Notes under the pieces: generated by a model | Told to the model about the DNA's origin: nothing | Database searches by the model: none | What the model saw: the letters and a program-made list of their open reading frames with translations, nothing else | DNA from: Cordilura impudica | Taxonomy: Eukaryota; Arthropoda; Insecta; Diptera; Scathophagidae | Reading direction: 5' to 3' | Assembly: GCA_963682025.1 (NCBI GenBank) | Contig: OY821519.1 | Coordinates: 249,548,358-249,612,357 of the forward strand | Length of the DNA: 64,000 nucleotides | Shown here: positions 23,301-32,562 of the stretch, in pieces | Position numbering within the stretch: position 1 is the first letter of the stretch | Layout of the letters: every line of letters begins with the position of its first letter | Program-made: the position numbers and the translations under genes

Positions 23301-23909
23301 TGTATTTGATTTATTGTTCACTTCAACAAAACTGTACCAGTTTTTTGCTCTATACATGCCGGGAGAAATAGTTACTTCGGGGTTAATTGTAATAGTAGGG
23401 ATTAAGAAATCGCCATTTTCTAAATCCACAGGAATCTTAATAATAGCTTTTGTTGTCGGTGTTATTAGAAATTTATCTGAGGTTAGGTTTGGTTTAAAGG
23501 ACAAGGGAATGCAGGAATTCTTCGTGATTAATTGTTTTCTCTCGAGGTCTATTTTCGCACTCAATTTAGTAAGTATATCGAGTCCAATAAGACCATCAAA
23601 GTAGTTGTGAAATTTGAAAACAAAAAATTCTAGGTTTCCGTTTTCCTTGAATTCTATGAACGAGGGAATATTAACCTTTTTATTCAATTGGTGTTTGTTT
23701 AACACGGTAGTTATTATTATTGGTATACATTCTTCCGTATTCAATCGTCCAGTGTATTCTGGATTAATAAAAGATGCCGATGCACCCGTATCTATCAGAA
23801 AGCGGAGTGGATGTCCAAATGGGGATGAAATGTTTATATAAGGGAGGTTAGTACCGTGTTTGTTGATATCTAAGTATCCTGTTGAGTTTTGGAGGCATTT
23901 AATTGAAAA
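20349..23909 (-). CDS. pol: Pol polyprotein: protease, reverse transcriptase, RNase H, integrase
   Basis: Pol makes the enzymes for processing, DNA synthesis and integration. Protease has DTGA at 23792-23781. Reverse transcriptase has PFGLKNAPSTFQ and the catalytic YLDD at 22559-22548. RNase H has the TDAS motif near 22120 and ends with a DHKPL-type block near 21910. The integrase zinc finger (HHCC) is near 21310-21190, and DDE is represented by an Asp near 21110, CDQGTE near 20945 and PVERL near 20848. Pol has no ATG of its own at the 5' side; its frame is -1 relative to gag and stays open through the overlap from the slippery heptamer at 23912-23906. It stops at 20349, 13 nt past the upstream limit of the env frame. 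No internal stop or frameshift was seen. Confidence 0.93.
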   Translation of the reverse strand, partial: FSIKCLQNSTGYLDINKHGTNLPYINISSPFGHPLRFLIDTGASASFINPEYTGRLNTEECIPIIITTVLNKHQLNKKVNIPSFIEFKENGNLEFFVFKFHNYFDGLIGLDILTKLSAKIDLERKQLITKNSCIPLSFKPNLTSDKFLITPTTKAIIKIPVDLENGDFLIPTITINPEVTISPGMYRAKNWYSFVEVNNKSNTDKIILIESPIKVDPITDSHYREINNINFEHSPEYQNPNLLENLRIDHLNLEERKVITKLCKEFEDVFLQENQPLTFTNKIKHDIITKDDIPIYTKSYRYPHVHKAEVQRQIADMLNQGIIRESYSPWSAPVWIVPKKADASGKRKWRLVIDYRKLNEKTVSDRYPIPNINEILDKLGKCMYFTTLDLASGFHQIEMNPKDVSKTAFTVEGGHYEFVRMPFGLKNAPSTFQRVMDCVLRDLIGTICLVYLDDIIVYSTSLQEHTENLGKVFGALREANLKIQLDKSEFLHKECAFLGHLVTTEGVKPNPDKISAIQNFPIPTNQKEIKSFLGLLGYYRKFIKDFAKITKPFTTCLKKDKTVIVDDKYKRTFEICKSLLTNDPILQYPDFSKPFNLTTDASNFAIGAILSQGPIGNDKPICYASRTLTTSEINYSTIEKELLAIVWATKYFRPYLFGHRFRIITDHKPLTWIMSLKEPNSKLVRWRLKLEEYDYEIIYKKGKLNTNADALSRIKINPLETLNMNTFDALSNQATSGSTIHSAEENCDDGIPISEKPINDFNLQALFKKGSSNPRIKLEVIFKNKHRKTFTYPNYTEEIITEILKNHLAPNKTTAILTDDESFRIIQNVYAKHFAQSKIFRLVRCTEIVKDIKENDSQDKIIQDYHENSNHRGIQETHDHLKREYYFPYMKSKIIQTINNCVSCQRLKYDRHPPKTRFEKPPTPVKPLDIIHIDIYTISGKNILTIIDKFSKFAAAYTLTARNSLCVIKSLKHFLSLHGIPNEIVCDQGTEFNSNIFKDFCQQYQINLHFTSFQQSSSNAPVERLHSTLTETYRLIVEKIKDKKLEMDHDDILTETIITYNNAIHSSTKLTPFELFYGRTYKFDHQITFNNEHEYLSKINQFQTQLYESIRSKLETDTDKRIEKLNTDRQEPLNYEENDYIYRKECRRNKLTPRFSRHKVKQNNKATLLTTQNKKLHKSKIKKRRF

Positions 23910-25135
23910 TTTCCCACGTCTTCAATTTCGTTATAATTGTCCATATCAGGCACATAGTCTGGGACATTATAGTCCTCAGGGTCGGAATAAGTATTGAAAT
24001 TTTCAAGGTTGTGATCAATGTGATGGATTTCTCTTGGGAATCTTCGTGTTTGTCCACTATTGCTTCTAAGGTGAGTGTAACCTGAGCTAGTGTCCATGGG
24101 TTCTGGTGTTTGATAGTTAGTGTTTAATTGTGGTTGTCTGAAATTGTTAAATTGGTTTTGGTTACTTGTGGCTGTGTGATAGTATGTTTGTCTAGGTGTT
24201 GGTGAATTAAAATTGTGTGCTAACTGAGGTCTAGGGAATGACTGATTGACTGGTAATTGTGTTTTATTGTAATAAATGGGAGGATTATAATTCATGTTTT
24301 GTTGTGGTCTGTAATTATTTGTTAGTTGCGATCTGGGAGTAAATGGTTTTTGATAGTGAGGGTGTAAATATTGTGGATTATATGTTCTATGGGTTTCTTG
24401 CTTCTTTACTAGGTTTCTATTTTCTTGTTTAATATAGAACATGTTTTGTTCAGTAACACAGTATGAAAAAGCTATTGCCAATGTTTCTGGTTTCATAGCC
24501 CTAATTGAGGAACCCAATGGTTCCTTAAGACCGGACAGAAATGTGTTGAGGCACATTTTGGCAAACAAATCTCGTTTAGCTGCGATTATATTGGGATCTA
24601 ATTCATGAATCATTAAGTGATTATTTATTGTAGCTTGAATTTCTACCACTGAGCTATAAAATTCTTCTAAAGTTTTATTATTTTGTTTCAAGAGATGTAA
24701 GTCTCGAATCAATGAGGTCTCATTTCGCTTATCGGAGTAATGCAATATAAGATTATTTTTAATACTTTGCCAGCTCAAATCCGTGCTGTACATGTTTAGT
24801 ATTTCATTTGCTTCTCCTTCGATTTTGTTACGTATGGATCTTAAGATCATTTTGGCAAAAGGAGTGCCATCGATAGGTGACAATATCGAAAGTATTTCCT
24901 CCACATTGTTTACAAAGTCGAATAACAATCTAGGATTCCCGTCAAATTTCGGAAGATCCTTGACAGCATCTGGAATTCTTAAAGATTCTAGAATATTTTT
25001 TACTGTCGAGGGTGTATTATCTGTGGAATTCATTGTAGTATTACTTTGACTATCTTGGTTTACACTCATATCAATTTCAGATTCCGGAATAGGAATAAGG
25101 GTTCTTGGAATAAAGTAGGGACGAAATTTAGGCAT
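23870..25135 (-). CDS. gag: Gag structural protein (errantivirus)
   Basis: 421 aa from ATG at 25135. This is the capsid polyprotein that packages the RNA in cytoplasmic particles. The middle (about residues 50-235) is a helical Gag-type region with LPKFDGNPRLLFDFVNNVEE and conserved Phe/Trp/Leu spacing typical of Ty3/gypsy capsids. The C-terminal third is rich in Asn, Gln, Pro, Tyr and Arg (NYRPQQN, FNNFRQPQ). There is no CCHC knuckle, as in several errantivirus Gags, so the basic Q/N-rich tail probably contacts RNA. It ends at TAG 23870, and pol overlaps it in the -1 frame. Confidence 0.9.
   Translation of the reverse strand: MPKFRPYFIPRTLIPIPESEIDMSVNQDSQSNTTMNSTDNTPSTVKNILESLRIPDAVKDLPKFDGNPRLLFDFVNNVEEILSILSPIDGTPFAKMILRSIRNKIEGEANEILNMYSTDLSWQSIKNNLILHYSDKRNETSLIRDLHLLKQNNKTLEEFYSSVVEIQATINNHLMIHELDPNIIAAKRDLFAKMCLNTFLSGLKEPLGSSIRAMKPETLAIAFSYCVTEQNMFYIKQENRNLVKKQETHRTYNPQYLHPHYQKPFTPRSQLTNNYRPQQNMNYNPPIYYNKTQLPVNQSFPRPQLAHNFNSPTPRQTYYHTATSNQNQFNNFRQPQLNTNYQTPEPMDTSSGYTHLRSNSGQTRRFPREIHHIDHNLENFNTYSDPEDYNVPDYVPDMDNYNEIEDVGNFQLNASKTQQDT
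23906..23912 (-). promoter_or_regulatory. Predicted -1 ribosomal frameshift site (gag-pol)
   Basis: On the minus strand the heptamer A AAT TTT (gag codons GGA AAT TTT) matches the X XXY YYZ slippery pattern. It lies 12 codons before the gag stop. The -1 frame opened by it continues without a stop into the protease. I did not verify a downstream RNA structure. Confidence 0.7.
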
Positions 25136-25609
25136 ATAAAGTGTTATTTGTATTTAAACAAAGACATATATTTAAAAAGATTTACAGGAGGGTCTCTTGA
25201 GAATCGCTGGTCCTTAAAAATATATGAATTTGTTTATTTCGTATATAAAATAATTAATCTTCGAAAGGTAAATTATTCTATATTTATCGAAGTGTATGTT
25301 TCTTTTCTATGTAATTATTAAACTAGTATTTATCACTTTTCTATTAAATAATAATTTTTTATTTTTTTTTTTTGTTTATTTCTCACTTATTAATTTTAAT
25401 TGATTCTTTTTCTTATTTATTAATTATTCAATATTCGACTTACACAAAAATAATTGTAGCCTGCATTATTGCTGGTGGTTCTGTTCCAATTTACGATGAT
25501 CCTTCGTAATGTTGCTCCTTATACAATTTGTGTAGTGATGATCCGTCACTTGAATATTTAGCAATAATCCGTCGCCTTTATTCTTTAATTTGTACAGGAA
25601 CCACTGGAA
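25136..25609 (-). other. Errantivirus 5' leader
   Basis: About 470 nt between the primer site and gag ATG. It should hold the packaging region and the splice donor for env RNA. I could not pick the donor with confidence. Confidence 0.6.
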
Positions 25610-25625
25610 CTACCCGACTGCGCCA
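25610..25625 (-). other. Primer-binding site
   Basis: On the minus strand the sequence right after the 5' LTR is GGCGCAGTCGGGTAG; with the last T of the LTR it reads TGGCGCAGTCGG. This is the pattern of the serine-tRNA primer sites I recall for 17.6/297-group errantiviruses. Confidence 0.75.
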
Positions 25626-26019
25626 GTTATTGGTTGTGTTAACACGAGTTTAAAAAAAAAATAAAACACAGTTGTCTGTTTGACTGTTTAATCAGAATTG
25701 CTTCTTTAATAATAATTGTCACTAATATATATTTTTGTTTTTAAAAAAATAATGTTTACGTTAGCTTAATATAATTTAAATGGTTTTGCAATAATAAATT
25801 TATATTCGTTCCAATTTCCAAATAACCAAATACAAATAATGCAATTATGCTTGTCTTAATAATTCTTAATAATCAAATACAAGTTCATTTAACTTAACTT
25901 ATTATGTTTATGCTGATCTTGGTGGTTTTATTGGTGTCTGTGTTGTTGTTGTTGGTAATAATAGTTTTATCGGTGGTTCTGTTGTTGTTGTTGTTATTAC
26001 TGTGGTAGGTGATATAACT
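25625..26019 (-). repeat. Errantivirus 5' LTR
   Basis: 395 bp, the same as 18368-18762. It should carry the promoter and the polyadenylation signals. Only one LTR boundary pair is consistent with the CGCG duplication. Confidence 0.95.
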
Positions 26020-26023
26020 CGCG

Positions 26024-26387
26024 CCTAAGGAGCCCGTTACATTAGTTTTAACTTTTTATAGAAAATCATCTTTTTCAATCAAGACTCTTAGTTTTCGAGA
26101 TATAACCAAATTTATGATTCACACAAAAATTTTAGTTTTTTCGATCTGGCAACCCTAAAAATAGTTACCGCCAAATTCATATTATTTGTTTAGCTGGTTG
26201 CCAATATGTCAATCATTTTGCTCCACGATGTTTATTTATTTTTTTTTAGATATAAGCGATTTTATACGTTTCTCAATCTTGCAACCCTACAAATAGTTTT
26301 TCAAGAGGGTACAAAATTTGGCTCCATTTTGCTTTTCGATTTTATGTTCGCCGCCAAAATTTGTATTTATATGTATGGTGGCAAAAC
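26024..26387. other. Unassigned DNA right of errantivirus
   Basis: Continues the pre-insertion sequence from 18363. The phrase 'GGCAACCCTA.AAATAGTT' occurs twice, near 26148 and 26280, suggesting a ~130-bp imperfect duplication. No gene seen. Confidence 0.4.
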
Positions 26388-26466
26388 CGCAAAATCTCAT
26401 AAATGCAAAAACCAAAAACTCGAAACCGTAAAAATTAAAAATCGCAAAAACGCAAATTTTAAACAA
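26388..26466. repeat. A-rich short-period array, left part
   Basis: Start of an array of A-tracts spaced by CG-containing triplets, such as CGCAAAAACGCAAA and CGTAAAAATT. It continues after the mini-me-like insertion at 26944. Confidence 0.7.
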
Positions 26467-26943
26467 GTAAGAAAATTATAGTCGGTCTAGACCGACTATA
26501 CGACACCCTATACCATGCGTTTAGAGACCCTATCTCACAGGCCCAACTAACTGGATATAGAAAATAAGCAAAAACCAAGTTTGAGTGGGATTTTTATTAA
26601 TTTTTTCGGCTGCAGATATGAAAAAGTTCATATCGGATGCTATATCTATATGGGGACTAGGCCCAAAAATGGACCGATCCTGACCATGTTTGGTAAAGTC
26701 TCTTGTATTTTGCAAAAATATATACAAACAAAAACATTTTTGTTTTTTGATAGATTTAAGTGAAGATCGGGAAGCAGCTCTATATGGGGCCTATGACTAA
26801 GAGTTGTCCAATAGAGATCATTTTTGGACTACTGATTAATGGATGTAATATATACAATTTGACTAAGATTTGTATGATAATTTGGATCTTATGGCAACCC
26901 TATACCACATATAACCCTATACCACATAGTGGTATAGGGTTAT
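26467..26943 (+). repeat. Mini-me-like repeat, internally deleted copy
   Basis: The head, CAAGTAAGAAAATTATAGTC, runs into a 22-bp palindrome at about 26479-26500 centred on CTAG. The end is ACCACATAGTGGTATAGGGT. Compared with the 55047 copy, about 300 bp including the GGAC run are deleted. It splits the A-rich array. Confidence 0.8.
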
Positions 26944-27662
26944 AAACGTAAAAACGAAAATAGCAGAAACTTCAAAACACAAAAACCCAAAATCGCAAAT
27001 ATATAAAATCCTAAAATTGCAATAACGTTAAGTTGTAAAATCGCAAAAACGAAAAACTCAAAATCGTGAAAACGTAAAATCGCCAAAACGAAAATTCACG
27101 AAAGCCCAAAAGTGCAAAAACCCAAAATTCCAAAAACACAAAATCGAAAAAATGCAAAATCACAAAAATCTAAAATCGGAAAATGCAAAAACCCAAAAAC
27201 ACAAAGTCGAAAAAACACAACAACATGAAATCATAAAAAAGAAAAATCGAAAAGCGTTAAATTTTAAAAAGCGCAAAAGCGAAACACAAAATAAAAACAC
27301 AAAAATAAAAAATTTAAAAATCGCATATGCATAAAATCGAAAAAACGTAAAATTGTAAAAACGTAAAGAACCCAAAATCCTAAAATGTAAACATTAAAAA
27401 TAGCGAAAACGTAAAATCGCAAAATCATAAGCCGCATGAAAAACTGGAAAAACACAAAAATGCTAAATAACAAAAACGTAAAATCGCACAAACCCATAAG
27501 TGAAAAATCAAAAAATTCCGAAGTCGCAAAACGCAAAACCCTAGAAAATTAAAAAAGCGAAAACGTAATATCACAATATCAAAAAAAAAATACCAAAAAT
27601 CACAAATACGCAAATAGCAAAAACTGAAAATTGAAAAATCGGAAAAACAATCCCACAAACAC
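26944..27662. repeat. A-rich short-period array, right part
   Basis: About 720 bp in which runs of three to six A are separated every 8-12 bp by short C/G-containing blocks, e.g. AAATCGCAAAAACG, AACGTAAAATCGC and AAATCATAAAAAAG. No fixed unit is preserved, but the spacing is close to one DNA helical turn. Phe-rich minus-strand reading frames here are products of the repeat and not genes. Confidence 0.75.
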
Positions 27663-27779
27663 GAAAAAAATTTAATTTACGGAAATTGAAAAAAATCTTA
27701 ACACACGTTTTTCCTTTTTTTCGCAATTTATATTTAAATTGTTTTATGATCAAGTTATCTTCGAAAAATATGTTGTTAG

Positions 27780-28620
27780 TTTGATTAAAATGAGTGGCAA
27801 AATTAAAGTGCTAAAATTATTAAATTTTTTCAACAAAATCCAGGTCAAAGGTCTGCCATCAAAGTGTTTCCAAGGTTATTAGAAACTATCCGGAGAATTT
27901 AATAAGAGATATGGTTCGGGAAGAAAGAAAGGTCCACATGACGATTTTAAGGCCAAGAAAATTAGAAAAATATTGAAATCGGTAGAAAAGAAGTCCGGCC
28001 AGCTCGGACTATTTTCGGCGAAATTTAAAGCCAATGCAGGTTTGAAAACCTACAAAGTCCAAAAAGTTCCAGACAGGAACGCTTCAAAAAATTTGGAGGC
28101 CAAAAAGAGAGCACGGAAATTGAGAACATGTTACATTAAAAAATACTGCTGCTGCATAATTGTATGTGCTGGCAGCTTTTTCGCAGTTTCCGGGTCAGAA
28201 GTTTTATGTTGCTAATGCTCGAGGAAATGTTAAACACAAGTTTACAACCAAAAGCAGGCGAAATTTCCAGGAAAAAAAAAGTTCTTGGTGTAACAAGCAA
28301 TATGCAGTTGCGGCAAAAGATACACGTCATTTGTCACAACGGGCTCTCTAAAGGACTCTTTCCTTTCTTAAACCAACACAATGTGTCGACATATTTTTGG
28401 GCTGATTTGGCTTTCTGGCACTACGGTAAGAATGGTCTTCAGTGGTACAAGCACAATAACTGGCCGCTTGCAACAAGGGAGCCAAATCCTCCAAAATGTC
28501 CTGATCTTAGGCCAGTTGAGAGATATTGAGCTCTGGTGAAAAGGGAATTGAGGAGCTTAAAAATTGTATCCCAAACTGTGGAAGATTTTAAACGGAGATG
28601 GACTACCTGTTCCACCTTTA
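27780..28620 (+). pseudogene. DD37E Tc1/mariner transposase relic
   Basis: Fragments in order read VKGLPSKCFQG (helix-turn-helix region, about 27846), KKGPHDDFKAKKIRKIL (about 27930), YKVQKVPDRNASKNLEAKKR (about 28050) and FWADLAFWHYG (about 28400). Then come EPNPPKCPDLRPVERY and a stop near 28530. The second catalytic Asp (in WADL) and the Glu (in PVERY) are separated by 37 residues, the spacing of the DD37E group known from mosquitoes (ITmD37E). The block around the first catalytic Asp is disturbed by frameshifts near 28130-28260. A 5' relic of the same family lies at 53300-53490. Native role: cut-and-paste transposition. Confidence 0.85.
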
Positions 28621-29040
28621 GAAATTTTATAAAAAAAATCTAAAAAAATTGTTTTTATTTCTCTTTCTCTTAAAAACTGTTTACAGACGACTTAAAAATT
28701 ACTAAAAAAAAAAAAATAATTTCTCAAAAACTATAAGCATTATTTAGGAGAACAATATACTGGAACAATATACTGGATATTTGAAAGAAAAAATTAAAAT
28801 CTGTTATTTAAAAATCTAACAAACAAAAAATCTTCGCTTCAAAGCGTCATCTCATCTATATGTAAAGTGCATATGTAGGTATATACAAAACCATACATCA
28901 CATATGACAACTCTTACGAAAACTGAGAATAGTGGAAATTAGAAGTATAAATGCAAAAAATATTCAAAATTCAAAAATAACGATTGTTTGTTGGACAGAG
29001 TTGTATCTTCTGAAATTAATACAAAGTAAAGCTGTATGGT
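28621..29040. other. Unassigned AT-rich DNA
   Basis: The 3' side of the DD37E relic, then AT-rich sequence with TATATG runs near 28858. I saw no terminal inverted repeat for the transposon. Confidence 0.35.
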
Positions 29041-29049
29041 ACGAAAACT

Positions 29050-29325
29050 GATTCTAAAGCACACTGCTCGTAGGCCTGACTTTAGGTGAGTGTGTTAAAG
29101 CGCTGACCAGAAAAGTGCAAGTACGAGTGTATTTGAAGGTTCATGGTTCAAACCTCACGGCCGCCCTAAGTAGAAAAATTTCATATAGAAACAATCTATT
29201 CAATTAAAACAACAATTATCACAATGTTCAATAAATCGCTGATGAAGGCTGAAATGCCAGAAACCGGTCCGATTAAGAATACAGTGCAGTTATGAATTTT
29301 TGAAATACATGCTTTCTTCTTCTTC
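29050..29325 (+). mobile_element. Candidate tRNA-derived SINE
   Basis: Box A-like GAGTGTGTTAAAGCGCTGAC (about 29088-29107) resembles the D arm of Leu/Ser-type tRNAs. A box B-like GGTTCAAACC lies at about 29145-29154, and the ~50-bp spacing is compatible with an internal pol III promoter. The body then has CTGATGAAGGCTGAAATGCC and AGAAACCGGTCCG, similar to tails of insect SINE/LINE 3' ends as I recall them. It ends with a CTTCTTCTTCTTC run (about 29312-29328). I could not define a target duplication. Confidence 0.4.
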
Positions 29326-29465
29326 TTCTCCACGCACCATTGAAAACCGGATAAATATTCATACTAGCTAATAATTTCAAATTAAAAAATCACTGAAGCA
29401 AATATATGTATATTTTTCAATATACTCGTAAAAGAAATAAATAGGATATTTAAAATAATCACATC

Positions 29466-29958
29466 ATACTAGCAGTCCTCGAAATTCGAGTTCAAATTCC
29501 AGGAAGTTTTATTTTTTCATTCAATTTATTTCTTTCAATGTTTTTTTTTTTGGTCCATTTAATTCATTAAATTTATTTCATTATAAATATTTGTTGAATA
29601 AGAGCCTAAAGGTATTTTAACCACATTGTATGCCTCCTTAAGGTATGCTAATTTTATATGCAATTATTATAATGAAATTCGATTGCGTTATTGTCATGAT
29701 TGTCGCTATTGGTTTATGTCCAAAATTATTTTCAATTCATATACAATTTTTGCAAACAAATTAACAAATTTAGCAAATTTAGTAGCAACTTTAAATGAAT
29801 TTTACTCAAAAAAAAATGTTCCAGACGGTGAAAATCTGTAAATCTGTTGGACAGCTAAAAAGAAGTACCTTTCAAATGAGGTATGTTTGAACAAAATCTG
29901 TCTAAAACTGACAATATTACATCGGGCACAAGAAACTGCCTTGCCTATTAATAACATC
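29466..29958 (+). repeat. RepC dispersed repeat, long copy
   Basis: It begins ACTAGCAGTCCTCGAAATTC and ends ACTGCCTTGCCTATTAATAA. It is the longest copy, including both the AATTTATTTCTTTCAATG block and the ATTGCGTTATTGTCATGATT block missing from other copies. Confidence 0.8.
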
Positions 29959-30184
29959 ATATTAGGAAAATTCACATTAGACGTATGTGTTACGATTGGG
30001 CCGAAAAAGACTTTGAATTTAAGTCTACATTTTTAATTTAAGCTTACAAAAAAAGTGTAAAAAAGTTTAAGGAAATTGAAGTATTAAAAGTTATGAAGTA
30101 TTAAAAGCAGAGTTCAGAAAAAAACACACACTGAATAAAAAACTCGTGCATATATGTAAACAAACATAACTTAGACCAACACAC
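29959..30184. other. Unassigned AT-rich DNA
   Basis: No feature seen between RepC and the palindromic locus. Confidence 0.35.
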
Positions 30185-31345
30185 ACATATTTTTATTTTC
30201 ATATCAATTATGTTTGTTTTTAAATTTTCTTCGGTGCCCAACACAACCATGACTGTGTTCGTTTTAATATTTCGTTATTTACACGAACATTTTTGTATCA
30301 CATACTTTTTGTTTCAATCACACATAAAGCACACATTTTTGAGTGTTGCTTTATTTGAAGTTCATGTTCTGGTACGTGTACTGAAAAAAAAACACAGAAC
30401 ATGTACAATAAACAGGTTCGAGTTCAGTTATATTTGAGGTCGTGTTGTGGCTCGTGTAGTAAGAAAAAACAGAAATCTAATCGACCTCTATTTTTTTAGT
30501 GGTTCAATCTCACATTTAGTGGAGCGTATGGAATATAAAAGGTTTTTTCCACATTTCTTCACCACTTTTAATCAAGGTTCAGAAAATACACACACGAAAC
30601 ACACAATGTTCTGTTCAAAAGCAGCCAACACATATCTTTATTTTCATATCAATTATGTGCGTTTCTAAATTTTCTACGGTGCCCAACACAACCATGACTG
30701 TGTTCGTTTTAATATTTCGTTATTTACACGAACATTTTTGTATCACATACTTTTTGTTTCAATCACACATAAAGCACACATTTTTGAGTGTTGCTTTATT
30801 TGAAGTTCATGTTCTGGTACGTGTACTGAAAAAAAAAAAAACACAGAACATGTTCTGTTTTTTCTTACTACACGAGCCACAACACGACTTAAAATATAAC
30901 TGAACTCGAACCTGTTTATTGTACATGTTCTGTGTTTTTTTTCAGTACACGTACCAGAACATGAACTTCAAATAAAGCAACACTCAAAAATGTGTGCTTT
31001 ATGTGTGATTGAAGCAAAAAGTATGTGATACAAAAATGTTCGTGTAAATAACGAAATATTAAAACGAACACAGTCATGGTTGTGTTGGGCACCGTAGAAA
31101 ATTTAGAAACGCACATAATTGATATGAAAATAAAGATATGTGTTGGCTGCTTTTGAACAGAACATTGTGTGTTTCGTGTGTGTATTTTCTGAACCTTGAT
31201 TAAAAGTGGTGAAGAAATGTGGAAAAAACCTTTTATATTCCATACGCTCCACTAAATGTGAGATTGAACCACTAAAAAAATAGTGGTCGATTAGATTTGT
31301 TTCGTTTTTCACATATCCATTTGCAGCGCATTCTGAGTGAACCCT
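30185..31345. mobile_element. Palindromic foldback locus FB2-like, arms ~430 bp plus an extra direct copy
   Basis: The sequence from about 30440 to 30857 is repeated in reverse complement from about 30858 to 31345. The centre falls in CAGAACATGTTCTG at 30844-30857. An extra forward copy of the outer half begins at 30185: GCCCAACACAACCATGACTG occurs at 30236 and 30681, 445 bp apart. The right arm holds a complete 75-bp unit of the FB2 family, where the left arm breaks off at the centre. Very high arm identity suggests recent formation or gene conversion. No transposase seen. The arms contain a GAATATAAAAGG TATA-like motif at about 30530, and its mirror in the right arm. Confidence 0.75.
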
Positions 31346-32562
31346 CCAGGAGACCAACCTTAAAAAATTATTTATTTATTTACAAAACTTTTTTAAGAAA
31401 TTTAATAATACCTTTTCGATTTTGCACTATAATTTTCTTTTTAGATTAAACACGTCCCTTTATTTTATGATTCGCTATTATTTACCAATATTCTATCATA
31501 CCTTTCCAGATATGTCTCTAATTTGGAATTTATAAAAAAAATATTTATTGTTTTTAAATTCCAAGAATACCCATTTTAAATGTAGGGCATTGTCAATAAA
31601 ACATAACAATACTTTTGCATTCGTTCTAGCTGCATCCTTTAACAAAAGAGCATTGAAAATGATATTGAAAAAAATATATTTATTGTCAATTCTAAATGGT
31701 CAATGTATGAAAAGAAAATTCGAATAAAATAAAAACAAATTTTCAACAATCATTTTCAAACAAAGAGAAAAAAACTGTTTAGTTATTTTCAGACAATGGA
31801 TTAACTATTTTATATGCAGAGAAAAGAAAAACACATTATTGAGGGTGGTAAAGGTAAGGGGTGACCGTACGAATACTTATGGCATGCTTCTTGAAATCAG
31901 GGGATGGGTGGTTTGTTTTATATAAATGTCCGTACATATATGGGAGTATGTGTGTGTGTGCAAGTGTTAGAGTTTCTGTTGTGGCTAAATTATTTTTGTT
32001 TTAAATTTTAGAAAATAATTACAAGGTTTGTTTTCCCGAAGGGGTGGATTTTTTTATTTGCAATTTAACCAGCAAAAATATCATTAATTTGTTAAATGAG
32101 CCATTACTTGTAATGCTTTTCCTCAATAGTGTGTTTGTGTGTTGCTTTTTCAATTGCCTAAATTTCTTTTTTCTAAAAATAATAGATTTCATCAATACGC
32201 CAGGGTATTAATTATACACATATAATTTTTTTGTATTAAAAACAAACTATTTATTTAAATAAATTATTTTAAATTTTTTTACAATCATTTGATATTTTAA
32301 ATTTTAATTATACCATGTTTTCCCTGTGGCCAATAAAATTGACAAAAAAAAAACACTAACAGTTGACTCAAAAAGTGAGTGCTCACCATTAGTTTTAAAA
32401 TTTAAATGGAATTTCTTTTATGACAAAAATATATTAAAAGAAATCTCAATTAGGGGCGACACCCTATATCAAAAAATTATATTAGGAAAACTTAAACCTG
32501 GCGAATTTTTTGACGTATTGTGTAATAAAATCGAATACGTTGTTCCAAAGTTACGACAAGTT
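31346..32562. other. AT-rich DNA without a supported gene
   Basis: About 1.2 kb with a (GT)n stretch near 31950. A frame at about 32326-32634 has some protein-like composition at its start (KLKPGEFFDVLCNKIEYVVP) but no ATG and runs into the LINE tail. I do not recognise it and it may be a relic of something. Confidence 0.35.

Larger units (their letters stand above)
18364..26023 (-). mobile_element. Errantivirus-type (Ty3/gypsy) endogenous retroelement, apparently complete
   Basis: The span includes the 4-bp target duplication CGCG at 18364-18367 and 26020-26023; the element itself is 18368-26019 (7652 bp), read on the minus strand. It has two 395-bp LTRs beginning AGTTAT and ending ATAACT, which I found identical on reading. 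A purine tract lies next to the 3' LTR, and a primer site GGCGCAGTCGGG lies next to the 5' LTR. Intact gag, pol and env frames follow in that order. Known insect errantiviruses (17.6, 297, ZAM and gypsy groups) have this plan and target alternating purine-pyrimidine tetramers such as CGCG. Identical LTRs mean a recent insertion. Confidence 0.95.

Noticed and set aside
27160..27753. Overlapping Phe-rich minus-strand frames
   Set aside because: They are produced by the A-rich short-period array in several frames at once; composition is pure repeat.
29085..29165. Possible functional tRNA gene
   Set aside because: Only box A and B-like motifs are present; acceptor and T stems do not pair, so it is a SINE head at best.
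30447..31357. Matching frames containing HLVERMEYKRFF on both strands
   Set aside because: They are the two arms of the palindrome, giving the same peptide twice. There is no known family, no start context and no sign of selection.
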